Origin: Mesorhizobium intechi
GTDB lineage: Bacteria > Pseudomonadota > Alphaproteobacteria > Rhizobiales > Rhizobiaceae
DNA length: 64,000 bases
Direction of reading: 5' to 3'
NCBI RefSeq assembly: GCF_002879535.1
Contig: NZ_PNOT02000239.1
Span: 17,342 to 81,341 of the forward strand
Shown here: positions 27,671 to 37,453 of the stretch, piece after piece
Position numbering within the stretch: the stretch's first letter is position 1
Layout: every line of letters starts with the position of its first letter
Made by a program: the position numbers and the translations under genes
The notes under the pieces: model-generated
The model's database searches: none
The model's input: the letters and a program-made list of their open reading frames with translations, nothing else
What the model was told of the DNA's origin: nothing

Positions 27671-28170
27671 TCAGCTTCCGAAGCCAGTGCCAGCCCACGC
27701 CTGTCGACACCCAGATGATCGCACAGCGCATCGACGACCACGCCGTGATCCTCACGCTCCGGAAGCCCGGAGACCGCGATCACGCCGATGACGCCGGCGC
27801 CCTTGACCGTCACCGGAAAACCGCCGCCGGCGAGCACATAGTCGGAGATGTCGAGGCCTTCGCCAATCTTGAAGGCGCGGTCGGGGCGTTGCTGCTCCAG
27901 CACCATGCGGTAGGTGCTTCTCAGGAACCGTTTCACCACATTGATCTTGCGGCGCGCCCAATCGGGATTGGAAGCGTTCGATCCCGGCATGGCCGCATAG
28001 AACAGCGGCCGGTCCCACAGCCTGATGTCGACGATGATGGGCAGGTTTTCGGTGATTGCGCGGTGGCGGATGGCGGAGCCGATCTTGAAGGCGACGGCCT
28101 CATCGAAGGCCGGGAAGACAAGAACTTCTTCCTGTTTGCGGATCAGAGCGATGTCGTCAGCAACGGCCAT
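27667..28170 (-). CDS. UPF0303/GlcG-HbpS-like heme-degrading domain protein
   Basis: This 167 aa protein has the HbpS/GlcG-like fold signature ([20 protein letters not shown], then [20 protein letters not shown] and [14 protein letters not shown]) and reads as UPF0303. HbpS of Streptomyces binds and degrades heme, but the role of this branch is unproven. It overlaps the glycerate kinase gene by four bases and lies 76 bases downstream of guaD, so it is probably in the same transcript. Confidence 0.82.
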   Translation of the reverse strand: MAVADDIALIRKQEEVLVFPAFDEAVAFKIGSAIRHRAITENLPIIVDIRLWDRPLFYAAMPGSNASNPDWARRKINVVKRFLRSTYRMVLEQQRPDRAFKIGEGLDISDYVLAGGGFPVTVKGAGVIGVIAVSGLPEREDHGVVVDALCDHLGVDRRGLALASEAE

Positions 28171-28246
28171 GTCGTTCCCCTGTCAACTTCGCCGCACGCT
28201 TTGACCGATGGCTGCCTCCGGGTCAAGCAATGAACGCATCAGGTGC

Positions 28247-29560
28247 CTAATTCGCGATGTCGCTCTTGGCGGCTCGCCCGGCGACATAGACCTCGCGCAC
28301 GGCGCGGTCGTCGCCCAGCGTCTGCAGCAAAAACAATTCCTGCGCCAGCGTCTGCGCCGTTTCCATCCTCAGCCGCATCGCCGGCGTCGCCCGGGCGTCG
28401 AGCACGACGATGTCGGCGTCGGTGCCCTGATCCAGCGTGCCGATCTTGCCGACCACGGACAGCGCCTCGGCATTGCCGCGCGTGATCTGCCAGAAGGACT
28501 GGAAAGGGTTCAGTTTCTCGCCGTTCAGCGCGATCACCTTGTATCCCTCGTCCATGGTGCGCAGCATGGAATAGTTGGTGCCGCCGCCGACATCGGTGGC
28601 AGCGGCGATCCTGAGCGGCTTGTCACGGCGGCGAAAGCGCTGGTAGTCGAAAAGACCGGAGCCGAGGAACAGGTTCGAGGTCGGGCAGAACACAGCCACC
28701 GAGCCGCTCTGCGAAAGCGCATCCGCCTCACGTTCCGACAGATGGATGCAGTGGCCGAACAGGCTCTTTTTGCCCAGCAACCCGTAATGTTCGTAGACGT
28801 CGGTGTAGTCGCGCGACCGGGGATAAAGCTGCTGCGTGAAGGCGATCTCGGCGTGGTTTTCCGACAGGTGCGTCTGCATGTGCAGGTCGGGATGCTCGCG
28901 GCACAGAGCGCCGGCCATCTCCATCTGCTCCGGCGAGGAGGTGATGGCGAAGCGTGGGGTGATGGCATAGTGCTGGCGCCCCTTGCCGTGCCACTCCTTG
29001 ATCAGCGCCTTGGTGTCGTCATAGCCGGATTGCGGCGTGTCGAGCACGCCTTCGGGCGCGTTGCGGTCCATCATCACCTTGCCGGCGATGTTGAGCATGT
29101 TGCGGTCGTGCGACTCGGCGAAAAAGGCTTCGGCCGAAGCCTTGTGCACCGAGCAGTAGGCGGTGACCGTCGTGGTGCCGTGCCGCACCATCTCGTCGAG
29201 GAAGAGCCGCGCGATGCGTCGGCCATGCTGGGCGTTGGCGAATTTCGTCTCTTCGGGAAAAGTGTAGGTGTTCAGCCAGTCGAGCAGTTCGGCGCCGTAG
29301 GACGCGATGACCTGCATCTGCGGGAAATGCACATGGGTATCGATGAAGCCTGGCAGCAAGAGGTGCGGCCGGTGATCGATTTCCTTGGCCGCCTCACCGG
29401 CCTGCCTCTCGACATCGCGGTAGGCGCCTGAGGCGACGATCCGACCGTCGCTTATCAGCACGCCGCCATCTTCCTCGTAAAGCCAGGCCGCATGGTCGTC
29501 GATGGTTTCAGGCCAGCGCACGAAGGACAGCGTGCGGCCGCGCAGAAGTGTCGAGGTCAT
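28247..29560 (-). CDS. guaD: Guanine deaminase
   Basis: This 437 aa amidohydrolase converts guanine to xanthine and ammonia. The zinc-binding PGFIDTHVHFPQ (His76, His78) is present, with further metal-region motifs THLSENHAEI, FGHCIHLS and AAATDVGGGTNYSMLR. ATG 29560 lies one base after the stop of the urate hydroxylase gene, so the two are translationally close. The open frame extends further upstream into that gene but has no reason to start there. It is the entry step for guanine in this purine island. Confidence 0.95.
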   Translation of the reverse strand: MTSTLLRGRTLSFVRWPETIDDHAAWLYEEDGGVLISDGRIVASGAYRDVERQAGEAAKEIDHRPHLLLPGFIDTHVHFPQMQVIASYGAELLDWLNTYTFPEETKFANAQHGRRIARLFLDEMVRHGTTTVTAYCSVHKASAEAFFAESHDRNMLNIAGKVMMDRNAPEGVLDTPQSGYDDTKALIKEWHGKGRQHYAITPRFAITSSPEQMEMAGALCREHPDLHMQTHLSENHAEIAFTQQLYPRSRDYTDVYEHYGLLGKKSLFGHCIHLSEREADALSQSGSVAVFCPTSNLFLGSGLFDYQRFRRRDKPLRIAAATDVGGGTNYSMLRTMDEGYKVIALNGEKLNPFQSFWQITRGNAEALSVVGKIGTLDQGTDADIVVLDARATPAMRLRMETAQTLAQELFLLQTLGDDRAVREVYVAGRAAKSDIAN

Positions 29561-29561
29561 G

Positions 29562-30779
29562 CTATTTCCCCGCGCCTTCGAACCAGGCCACCAGCAGCGC
29601 CCGTTCCTTGTCGGTGATCTGGCTGACATTGGCGGGCGGCATGGCATGGCTGCGGCCGGCCTGCAGATAGATCTCGCGGGCGTGGTTGGCGATACCAGCG
29701 TCGGTGTCGAGCATCACCCCCTTGGGCGCGTGGTAGATGCCTTCATAGACCGGTTCGGCCGCATGGCACATCGAGCAGCGGCCGAGCACGGTGTCGCGCA
29801 CCGCCGGGAAATGGGCGGAAGCGATATAGATGTCCGCCGAGGCGGATGCCTTTGGCTCACCGGTCAGCACCTTCGGCACGGTCGACAGCCAGATGATGAT
29901 GATGAACAGGACGAGCGCGCCGAGCCAGGTCCAGTGCGGGTTGCCGGCCCGCATGTGCACGGTGTTGAAATAGTGCCGGATCAACACGCCGATGATGAAC
30001 ACCAGCGAGGCGATGACCCAGTTGAACTGCGTGCCGAACGCCAGGGGATAGTGGTTCGACAGCATCAGGAACAGAACGGGCAGCGTCAGATAGTTGTTGT
30101 GGAGCGAGCGCTGCTTGGCGATCTTGCCGTATTTCGGGTCGGGCTTGCGCCCGGCGATGAGGTCGGCGACGACGATCTTCTGGTTGGGGATGATGACCAT
30201 GAAGACGTTGGCTGACATGATCGTGGCGGTGATGGCGCCCAGATGCAGGAAGGCGGCGCGGCCAGTGAACAGATGCGTCAGTCCCCAGGCGATGAACACC
30301 AGCACGCAGTAGAGCACCAGCATCAGGCCGGTGTCGCTTTTGCCGAGAGGCGAGCGGCAGAGCAGATCGTAGACCACCCAGCCGACGCCGATCGTCGCCA
30401 TGGACAAAAGGATGCCGACCGGCACCGACATCGGCAGCACATTGGGATCGATCAGGAACAGGTCGGCGCCGGCATAGTAGACCACGCACAGCATGGCAAA
30501 GCCGGACAGCCAGGTGGCATAGGATTCCCATTTGAACCAGGTCAGATGCTCCGGCATCTCGGCCGGCGCCACCAGGTATTTCTGGATGTGGTAGAAGCCG
30601 CCGCCATGCACCTGCCATTCCTCGCCGAAGGCGCCGACCGGCATGCCCGGCCGCTGGCGCAGGCCGAGATCGAGCGCGACGAAATAGAAGGACGAGCCGA
30701 TCCAGGCTATGCCGGTGACGACATGCAGCCATCGCACGGCAAAGCTCAGCCAGTCCCAGAAAATCGCGAAATCCATCAT
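29562..30779 (-). CDS. puuD: Membrane urate hydroxylase with C-terminal cytochrome c domain (PuuD type)
   Basis: This 405 aa protein has about eight helices in an N-terminal membrane domain (WLHVVTGIAWIGSSFYFVAL; YNNHL-type loop HNNYLTLPVLFLMLSNHYPL) and a C-terminal cytochrome c domain with CSMCH (Cys335, Cys338, His339). This is the bacterial urate hydroxylase that oxidises urate to 5-hydroxyisourate and passes electrons to the respiratory chain. ATG 30779 gives MMDFAIF; ATG 30776 is equally possible. The symbol puuD is also used for an unrelated C26 hydrolase, whose homologue is at 10010. It diverges from the LysR gene. Confidence 0.93.
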   Translation of the reverse strand: MMDFAIFWDWLSFAVRWLHVVTGIAWIGSSFYFVALDLGLRQRPGMPVGAFGEEWQVHGGGFYHIQKYLVAPAEMPEHLTWFKWESYATWLSGFAMLCVVYYAGADLFLIDPNVLPMSVPVGILLSMATIGVGWVVYDLLCRSPLGKSDTGLMLVLYCVLVFIAWGLTHLFTGRAAFLHLGAITATIMSANVFMVIIPNQKIVVADLIAGRKPDPKYGKIAKQRSLHNNYLTLPVLFLMLSNHYPLAFGTQFNWVIASLVFIIGVLIRHYFNTVHMRAGNPHWTWLGALVLFIIIIWLSTVPKVLTGEPKASASADIYIASAHFPAVRDTVLGRCSMCHAAEPVYEGIYHAPKGVMLDTDAGIANHAREIYLQAGRSHAMPPANVSQITDKERALLVAWFEGAGK

Positions 30780-30878
30780 TGATGTCGTCCCTGCCGATGA
30801 CGCGACTTTACGGTGTCGCACGCAAACGGAAAGAGGCGAGGTGTACGATGACTTTCAAAAAAAAATGGAAAATACTAG

Positions 30879-30894
30879 GTTTATCGCTGCAAAC
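30879..30894. promoter_or_regulatory. Possible LysR-type site between puuD and the LysR gene
   Basis: GTTT (30879-30882) and AAAC (30891-30894) form a short interrupted palindrome in the AT-rich 132-base gap between divergent starts, 17 bases before the LysR ATG. Size and place suit an autoregulatory LysR site. The arms are short, so this is weak. Confidence 0.25.
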
Positions 30895-30911
30895 CGGCGA
30901 AGGTGCTCCGC

Positions 30912-31832
30912 ATGGCCTATCTCGACAACATCGCCGTCTTCGTCCGCGTCGTCGAACTCGGCAATTTGTCGGCGGCAGGCCGAGACATGCGCATTTCGCC
31001 GGCGGTCGCCTCCAACCGCATCAAGGAACTGGAGAAGCATCTGGGCGTGCGGCTGTTCAATCGCACGACACGGCAATTGATGCCGACCGAGCATGGCACG
31101 GTTTTCTACTCGGGCGCCAAGCAGGTGCTGGAGGCGATCACCGAAGCGGAAGCCGCGGTGTCGGCTTTGTCCGGCCAACCGCGCGGCACCATCCGCGTGA
31201 CAGCACCCTTGGGCCTTGGCCGGCGACTGGTGGCTTCGGGTATTCCCGATTTCCACGACAAGTATCCTGATATCGAGGTGCGGCTCAGGCTCTCGGACCA
31301 CAATGTCGACATCATGAAGGAAGGCATCGATGTCGCCTTCCGGCTCGGCATTATCGAGGATTCCAGCCTCAGGATGCGCGGCATCATGGAGTGCGAGCGC
31401 GTGCTGGTGGCGGCGCCGAAATATCTGGAGGCGCGCGGCGAGCCAGCCGAGCCGCAGGAGCTGATCGGCAAGAAACACGACTGCCTGATGCTGCGCTATT
31501 CCGGTGCGCGCGAATATGTCTGGACCTTGCAGACCCCGACCGGGCCGCAGAAATTCGAAGTGCACGGGCCTTACGACACCGATGACGGGGACGTGCTGAC
31601 CGGCTGGGCACTGTCGGGGCGCGGCATCATCAACAAGCCGCGCTTCGAGGTCGAGCCGTTCATCCGCGACCGGCGGCTGCAGGTGATCCTGGCCAACACG
31701 CCGCCGACACCGGTACAATTCGCCGCCGTCTATCCGCACAAAAAGCTGCAGGACCCCAAGGTGCGGCTTTTGCTCGACTTCATGGCGGAGCGCTGCCAGC
31801 GGCTGATCAAGGATATCCTGGCCGGCAGGTGA
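30912..31832 (+). CDS. LysR-family transcriptional regulator
   Basis: This 306 aa protein has the N-terminal LysR winged helix (AYLDNIAVFVRVVELGNLSA, then AGRDMRISPAVASNRIKELE) and a two-lobed effector domain typical of the CrgA/DsdC-like group (PRGTIRVTAPLGLGRRLVAS). ATG 30912 follows GAAGG. It diverges from puuD-guaD and precedes the LLM and xdh genes, so it is the likely regulator of purine breakdown, perhaps answering to urate or xanthine. The effector is inferred from context only. Confidence 0.92.
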   Translation: MAYLDNIAVFVRVVELGNLSAAGRDMRISPAVASNRIKELEKHLGVRLFNRTTRQLMPTEHGTVFYSGAKQVLEAITEAEAAVSALSGQPRGTIRVTAPLGLGRRLVASGIPDFHDKYPDIEVRLRLSDHNVDIMKEGIDVAFRLGIIEDSSLRMRGIMECERVLVAAPKYLEARGEPAEPQELIGKKHDCLMLRYSGAREYVWTLQTPTGPQKFEVHGPYDTDDGDVLTGWALSGRGIINKPRFEVEPFIRDRRLQVILANTPPTPVQFAAVYPHKKLQDPKVRLLLDFMAERCQRLIKDILAGR

Positions 31833-31910
31833 TCGACTGGCCGACAAGTGAGGGTCCACTGGTCTATCCGCCGGACTTGCCTTGCGCACCGGCGAACCTA
31901 GGTTGACGCA

Positions 31911-32885
31911 ATGCATCTCGCCATTTCGCTCAACATCGCCGCCGCCGACAAACAGGCCGTTCTGGATTTCGGAGAGATCAAGACCTTCGTGCGGGCGGCA
32001 GAGGCGGCCGGCATCGATATGGTCGTGATTTCCGACTCCGCGGAGGGCTTATCAAGCGCCCCGTTCGAAGCGACGACGCTGCTGGCCGCCCTGGCGACCG
32101 TCACCGACAAGATCGGGCTGGTCGCCGCCGCCTCGACCGTTGCCCACCAGCCCTACAATCTGGCGCGCCGCTTCGCTTCGCTCGACATCATCAGCCATGG
32201 CCGCGCCGGCTGGCATGCGACGATGGCGCAAGGCTCCCGCGAAGCCGCCAATTTTAGCCGGCCGGAAGGATTTTCCGACACGGACTTTCGTCGCCGCACC
32301 GCGGAATATATCGACATCGTTCAAGGCCTGTGTCGGGGCTGGGATGCGGATGCGCTGCTGTTCGACAAAACAGGTGGCCGCTTCCATGACCCGGAAAAGA
32401 TGCATCTGCTCGACCACAAGGGCGAGTTCTTCTCCGTGCGGGGGCCGCTGAACGTCGCACGCTCGCCGCAGGATACGCCGGTGCTGGTGCTGTCCGGCCT
32501 GTCCGGGCCCGACCTGGATATTGCGACCCGCACCGCCGATGTCATTTTGCTGGAGGACGGCTCGACCGAGAGCGCGAAAATACGCTTCGATGATCTGAAG
32601 CGTCGCGCAACGGCCGCCGGGCGCGATCCGGACGCTGTGAAGATCCTGACGAATATCTCGTTCGCCCCGGATGATGGGCCAGCCGCGACCGCGGACAGGC
32701 TGGAAACTGAATTGCGGCTGAAAAGTTGCGACGGTTTCAACATCCAGCTGACCGCGCACTCAGCGCTCGACGATTTCGCCGATCGGGTTCTGCCGGAGTT
32801 GCGGCGACGCGGCCTCGTTCGAGAGGGCTATCGCGGGGCGACGTTGCGCTCGCATCTTGGACTTGCCGGCGGAGGTGGCCAATGA
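31911..32885 (+). CDS. LLM-class flavin-dependent oxidoreductase (first of pair)
   Basis: This 324 aa protein belongs to the bacterial luciferase-like superfamily (TTLLAALATVTDKIGLVAAA; LARRFASLDIISHGRAGWHA; DTPVLVLSGLSGPDLDIATR). Enzymes of this type use reduced FMN from a separate reductase to oxygenate sulfonates, nitrilotriacetate, pyrimidine rings and others. No reductase gene is adjacent. Its stop overlaps the start of the second LLM gene by four bases. It lies inside the purine island, downstream of the LysR gene, but no purine pathway step I know needs it. Confidence 0.85.
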   Translation: MHLAISLNIAAADKQAVLDFGEIKTFVRAAEAAGIDMVVISDSAEGLSSAPFEATTLLAALATVTDKIGLVAAASTVAHQPYNLARRFASLDIISHGRAGWHATMAQGSREAANFSRPEGFSDTDFRRRTAEYIDIVQGLCRGWDADALLFDKTGGRFHDPEKMHLLDHKGEFFSVRGPLNVARSPQDTPVLVLSGLSGPDLDIATRTADVILLEDGSTESAKIRFDDLKRRATAAGRDPDAVKILTNISFAPDDGPAATADRLETELRLKSCDGFNIQLTAHSALDDFADRVLPELRRRGLVREGYRGATLRSHLGLAGGGGQ

Positions 32886-34129
32886 CCGCGCAGATGAAGC
32901 TCGGCGCCTTCCTCTGGGCGACTGGTCACCACATCGCCGCCTGGCGCCACCCGAAGGCGCATGCGACGGCCGGCATCGATATCGACCATTACGTCCAGCT
33001 GGCGCGCACGGCGGAGCGGGCGAAGTTCGACATGATCTTCTGCGAGGACGCCGCAGGCCTGCGCGAAGCCAATGTCGGGATCGCCAGCCAGACCTCGCGT
33101 TCGATCGGCTTCGAGCCGATCAGCCTGCTGTCGGCGTTGGCCGTGCAGACCAGCCGCATCGGTCTCGTGTCGACGGCGTCGACAAGCTACAACGAGCCTT
33201 ACGGGCTGGCGCGGACCTTTCTGTCGCTCGATCATCTCAGCGGCGGACGGGCGGGCTGGAACCTGGTCACCTCGGCCAGCCCGATCGAAGCAGCCAATTT
33301 CGGCTCGACGGGCCTCAAGCCCCATGCCGACCGCTACGAGCGGGCGCGCGAATTCGCCGAGGTGGTCAGCGGGCTATGGCACGGCAAGGCTCCCGGCCAT
33401 GACGGCCAGAGCTTTTCGGTTCGCGATCCGCTCGATCTGCCACGCTCGCCACAAGGCGCACCGGTCATGGTGCAGGCCGGCGCCTCGGATGTCGGCCGCG
33501 ACCTTGCCGCCTGCACCGCCGATGTGGTGTTCACGGCTGCGCAGACTTTTGAGGAAGCCAAAGCCTTCTACGATGATCTCAAAGGGCGCATGGCCGCCTA
33601 TGGGCGTGAGCCCGACGACATCAAGATCATGCCCGGCGTCTCGCCCGTGGTGGCGGAAACCGAGGCCGAGGCCCGGGAGAAGCATGAGGAATTGCAGGAG
33701 TTGATACCCGACGATGTCGGCGTGGCGCTGTTGTCCAGCTATCTCAGCATCTCCGATCTCTGGCGCTATCCCATCGACGGACCGCTGCCCGAATTGCCCG
33801 AGAGCGAGGGGATGAAAAGCCGGCAGGCGCTGGTCGTCGAACAATCGCGCCGCGACGGCCTGTCCATCCGCCAGCTGGCCCGCCATTTCGCCGGCGCGCG
33901 CGGTCATTGGCGCATAGTGGGCACGGCGGCTCAGGTCGCCGACGAATTGCAGGCCCGTTTTGAAGGCGGCGCGGCCGACGGCTACAACGTGATGCCGTCC
34001 TATTTCCCTGGCGAACTCAATGCCTTTACCGCGCTGGTGGTGCCGGAACTGCAGCGGCGCGGCCTGTTCCGCCGGGAGTATGAGGGTCGCACCTTGCGCG
34101 ACCATCTGGGCTTGAAACGGCCGGTTTAG
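32882..34129 (+). CDS. LLM-class flavin monooxygenase, NtaA/SnaA/DszA type (second of pair)
   Basis: This 415 aa protein is a larger relative of its neighbour with the NtaA/DszA landmarks FCEDAAGLRE, FEPISLLSALAVQTSRIGLV, LARTFLSLDHLSGGRAGWNL, NLVTSASPIEAANFG, and GAPVMVQAGASDVGRDLAA. Family members oxygenate nitrilotriacetate, EDTA or dibenzothiophene sulfone with FMNH2. ATG 32882 sits in an ATGA overlap with the preceding gene, so the two are translationally coupled and may act on successive intermediates. Its stop faces the xdhC stop 14 bases away. Confidence 0.9.
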   Translation: MTAQMKLGAFLWATGHHIAAWRHPKAHATAGIDIDHYVQLARTAERAKFDMIFCEDAAGLREANVGIASQTSRSIGFEPISLLSALAVQTSRIGLVSTASTSYNEPYGLARTFLSLDHLSGGRAGWNLVTSASPIEAANFGSTGLKPHADRYERAREFAEVVSGLWHGKAPGHDGQSFSVRDPLDLPRSPQGAPVMVQAGASDVGRDLAACTADVVFTAAQTFEEAKAFYDDLKGRMAAYGREPDDIKIMPGVSPVVAETEAEAREKHEELQELIPDDVGVALLSSYLSISDLWRYPIDGPLPELPESEGMKSRQALVVEQSRRDGLSIRQLARHFAGARGHWRIVGTAAQVADELQARFEGGAADGYNVMPSYFPGELNAFTALVVPELQRRGLFRREYEGRTLRDHLGLKRPV

Positions 34130-34142
34130 CAGCAGCGCAAGC

Positions 34143-35051
34143 TTAGCCGGCCATCACCCTGCCATGCGGCCGGTCGGCACTCGGTGCGGCGTTGCGAAGC
34201 ACCAGCGCCGTCATGATCTCGGCGGCGGCAAGCGCGGCAATGACCTGAGGGCGTTTGTCCTTGACGGCATCGCCGCCGATCGGCGAAACGAGGCGGGCAA
34301 ACTGCGCGTCCGTGCCTTCAGCCGATTTCAGGAACCAGTTCCTGAAAGTCGCCTTCTTTGTCTTAGAGCCGATCATGCCGACATAGGCCGCGTCGTCGCG
34401 TTTCAAGGCTTCGGCGACGATCAGGAAATCCAGCGCATGGTCGTGGGTGAGAATGGCGAAAACAGTGCCGGCGGGAGCGTTGCGCACCTCGGCCTCGGGC
34501 ATCGGCGTCAGCCGCGTCTCGACGGTTTCCGGCATGCCTTCCAGCGCCTCGGCCCGGGTCTCGATGACGACGCCGCGCACGGGAAGGAGAGCGATCGTCG
34601 ACGCCAGCGCCTGGCCGACATGGCCGCCACCGAAGATATAGACGTGCGGCAGGTGGGCTTCTTCGACTTCGGCAGCCGAAACCAACCCGGCAGCGAGCGC
34701 GCTGTCGACAAGCCGGATCAAGACTTCGACGCGCCCGCCACAGCATTGGCCAATCTCCGGCCCGAGAGGCACGTCGAGCGTGGCGCCGACTTCATCGACC
34801 TCGATGCGGCCCCCTTTGCGCTGCCGCTTGCCGGGTGAAAACGCCACCATCTGTCGCGCCTTGTCGATCGCCATATATTCGAGCTGGCCACCGCCGATCG
34901 TGCCAAAAATCGCCTGCCGCGAGACGAGCATGAAGGCGCCCTTCTCGCGCGGCGTCGAGCCTTTGGTGCCGGCCACCTCGACCAAAGCGATGCGACCCGG
35001 GCCAGCCAGGAAGTCTTTCAGGCTTTGCACATTCGAAGTCATCATCCACAT
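34143..35051 (-). CDS. xdhC: Xanthine dehydrogenase accessory protein XdhC
   Basis: This 302 aa protein has the XdhC N-terminal domain (VEVAGTKGSTPREKGAFML; GTIGGGQLEYMAIDKAR; GPEIGQCCGGRVEVLIRL) and a C-terminal Rossmann domain (HVYIFGGGHVGQALASTI; YVGMIGSKTKKATFRNWF). XdhC binds molybdenum cofactor, helps sulfurate it, and inserts it into XdhB. It follows xdhB after 53 bases, as expected for the operon uraH-xdhA-xdhB-xdhC. Starts at 35051 or 35042 are both possible. Confidence 0.94.
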   Translation of the reverse strand: MWMMTSNVQSLKDFLAGPGRIALVEVAGTKGSTPREKGAFMLVSRQAIFGTIGGGQLEYMAIDKARQMVAFSPGKRQRKGGRIEVDEVGATLDVPLGPEIGQCCGGRVEVLIRLVDSALAAGLVSAAEVEEAHLPHVYIFGGGHVGQALASTIALLPVRGVVIETRAEALEGMPETVETRLTPMPEAEVRNAPAGTVFAILTHDHALDFLIVAEALKRDDAAYVGMIGSKTKKATFRNWFLKSAEGTDAQFARLVSPIGGDAVKDKRPQVIAALAAAEIMTALVLRNAAPSADRPHGRVMAG

Positions 35052-35104
35052 TCCCGTGCGGGAAACATAGGGTTTTTCGGTCTGAATTGCACGTTTTGCC
35101 GGAT

Positions 35105-37453
35105 TCAGGCCTTCGCCTCGCCTTTCAGCCGCTCGATCGTCATCAGCACACGCTCCGGCGTCGCCGGAGCATCAAGGCGCGGACAGATCCTGTGATCGGC
35201 GACGCTGGCCACCGCATCCGACAGCGCGTGCAGCACCGACATGCCGAGCGGGAAGGGCGGCTCACCGACCGCCTTGGAGCGGTGGATCGTCGGCTCACCC
35301 GCTTCCGGCCAGTCGGCCAATGTGACATTGAAGATCTTCGGCCGGTCGGAGGCGAGCGGGATCTTGTAGGTCGAAGGCGCGTGGGTGCGCAGGCGGCCCT
35401 TCTCGTCCCACCACAATTCCTCGGTCGTCAGCCAGCCCATGCCCTGGATGAAGCCGCCCTCGATCTGGCCGAGGTCGATGGCGCGGTTCAGCGAACGGCC
35501 GGTCTCGTGCAGGATGTCGGTGCGCTCGACCACATACTCGCCGGTCAGCGTGTCGACCGAGACTTCCGAGCAGGAGGCGCCATAGGCGAAATAGTAGAAA
35601 GGGCGGCCCTCGCCCTTGTCGCGATTCCAGTGGATTTTCGGCGTCTTGTAGAAGCCCGCGGCTGAAAGCTGGATGCGCGCCATATAGGCCTGCTTGACGA
35701 GATCGGCGAAGGCGATCTCCTGGTTGCCGATACGCACCCGGTTGGGCAAGAACAGCACCTGATCGCGCGGCACCTGGTATTTCTCGGCGGCGAAATCGGT
35801 CAGACGGTCCTTGATCTGGCGAGCGCCATTCTGTGCCGCCATGCCATTGAGGTCCGAACCGGACGATGCCGCGGTTGCCGAGGTGTTGGGTACCTTGCCG
35901 GTGGTGGTCGCGGTGATCTTCACCTGGTCGAGATCGATCTGGAATTCTTCCGCCACCACCTGCGCGACCTTGAGGTACAGCCCCTGCCCCATCTCGGTGC
36001 CGCCATGGTTCAGATGCACCGAACCATCGGTGTAGACATGCACCAGCGCGCCGGCCTGGTTGTAGTGCGTGGCGGTGAAGGAAATGCCGAACTTGACCGG
36101 TGTGAGCGCCAGGCCGCGCTTGATGAAACGGCTGTTGGCATTGAAGGCCGATATTTCGCGCCGTCGCCGCGCATAGCTGGCGCTCTGCTCGAGTTCGGCG
36201 ACGATGCGCTGGATGATGTTGTCCTCGACCGTCTGGTGGTAGGGCGTGATGTTGCGGTCGCTGGTGCCATAGAAATTCTTCTTGCGGATCTCGAGCGGAT
36301 CCTTGCCAACCGCGAACGCAACCTCGTCGATGACGCGTTCGGCGCCGACCATGCCTTGCGGACCGCCAAAGCCCCGGAAGGCGGTGTTCGACACGGTGTT
36401 GGTGTAGAGCGGCGCCGATTGCGCGTGCACCGCCGGCCAGAAATAGGTGTTGTCGCAATGGAACAGCGCGCGATCGGTCACCGGGCCCGACAGATCCGAC
36501 GAGAAGCCGCAACGTGCGGCGAACATGAAATCGACACCGAGAATGTTGCCCTCGTCGTCGAAGCCGACTTCGTAGTCGACGAGGAAGTCATGACGCTTGC
36601 CGGTGGCGATCATGTCGTCGTCGCGGTCGGGCCGGATCTTGACGGCGCGATGGTGCTTCTTGGCGGCGATGGCCGCGAGCGCGGCAAACTGGTTGCCCTG
36701 CGTTTCCTTGCCGCCGAAACCGCCGCCCATGCGGCGGATCTCCACCGTGATGGCATTGCTGGGTATGCCGAGCGCATGGCTCACCATGTGCTGGACTTCG
36801 CTCGGATGCTGGGTCGAGGAATAGATGGTGACGTCCTGATCCTCGCCCGGAACGGCCATGGCGATATGGCCTTCAAGATAGAAATGTTCCTGGCCGCCGA
36901 CGCGCATCTTTCCCTTCAGCCGGCGTGGCGCCGCCTTGATCGCAGCGGCCGCATCGCCGCGCTTCAAGGTAAGCGGCGGCGTGACGAGCTTGTCCTTCCT
37001 CGGATCGAGTTCGCCAATGTCGGTGACGAAGGGCAATTGACTGTATTCAACCTTGGCCAGCCCGGTGGCGCGGCGTGCCTGCTCGCGGGTTTGGGCGATG
37101 ACGCAGAAGATCGGCTGGCCGAAGAACTCGACCTTGCCGTCGGCGAGCACCGGCTCGTCGTGCCGGCCGGTCGGCGAAATGTCGTTCTCGCCCGGAACAT
37201 CCTTTGCCGTCAGCACATCCACGACTCCGGAAGCAGCGCGCACCGCCGAAAGATCCATGCGGGTGATGGTGGCATGCGCGGCGGCCGACAGACCGAGGCA
37301 GCCATGCAGCGTGCCGGCCGGTTCCGGCATGTCGTCGATGTAGACGGCTGTGCCACTGACATGCTTGTGGGCGGAATCATGCCGCTGATCGGTGGCGACG
37401 CCCCCGACGATCTTCTCAGCCTTGAGATTTGATGTGGCGTGCTTGTTCATCAT
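35105..37453 (-). CDS. xdhB: Xanthine dehydrogenase molybdopterin-binding subunit
   Basis: This 782 aa subunit holds the molybdenum cofactor site. It has the N-terminal aldehyde-oxidase a/b hammerhead (SGTAVYIDDMPEPAGTLHGC), the FGGKE-type loop RRMGGGFGGKETQGNQFAAL, the substrate region FRGFGGPQGM, and GGTEMGQGLYLKVAQVVAEE. The C-terminal SKAVGEPPFPLGMSV carries the family GE glutamate. With XdhA it oxidises hypoxanthine to xanthine to urate. ATG 37453 overlaps the xdhA stop in an ATGA pattern; the open frame continues upstream only through xdhA. Confidence 0.95.
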   Translation of the reverse strand: MMNKHATSNLKAEKIVGGVATDQRHDSAHKHVSGTAVYIDDMPEPAGTLHGCLGLSAAAHATITRMDLSAVRAASGVVDVLTAKDVPGENDISPTGRHDEPVLADGKVEFFGQPIFCVIAQTREQARRATGLAKVEYSQLPFVTDIGELDPRKDKLVTPPLTLKRGDAAAAIKAAPRRLKGKMRVGGQEHFYLEGHIAMAVPGEDQDVTIYSSTQHPSEVQHMVSHALGIPSNAITVEIRRMGGGFGGKETQGNQFAALAAIAAKKHHRAVKIRPDRDDDMIATGKRHDFLVDYEVGFDDEGNILGVDFMFAARCGFSSDLSGPVTDRALFHCDNTYFWPAVHAQSAPLYTNTVSNTAFRGFGGPQGMVGAERVIDEVAFAVGKDPLEIRKKNFYGTSDRNITPYHQTVEDNIIQRIVAELEQSASYARRRREISAFNANSRFIKRGLALTPVKFGISFTATHYNQAGALVHVYTDGSVHLNHGGTEMGQGLYLKVAQVVAEEFQIDLDQVKITATTTGKVPNTSATAASSGSDLNGMAAQNGARQIKDRLTDFAAEKYQVPRDQVLFLPNRVRIGNQEIAFADLVKQAYMARIQLSAAGFYKTPKIHWNRDKGEGRPFYYFAYGASCSEVSVDTLTGEYVVERTDILHETGRSLNRAIDLGQIEGGFIQGMGWLTTEELWWDEKGRLRTHAPSTYKIPLASDRPKIFNVTLADWPEAGEPTIHRSKAVGEPPFPLGMSVLHALSDAVASVADHRICPRLDAPATPERVLMTIERLKGEAKA

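Noticed and set aside
36005..37432. Plus-strand 475-codon open frame
   Set aside because: Antisense to xdhB, which has clear molybdenum-enzyme motifs.
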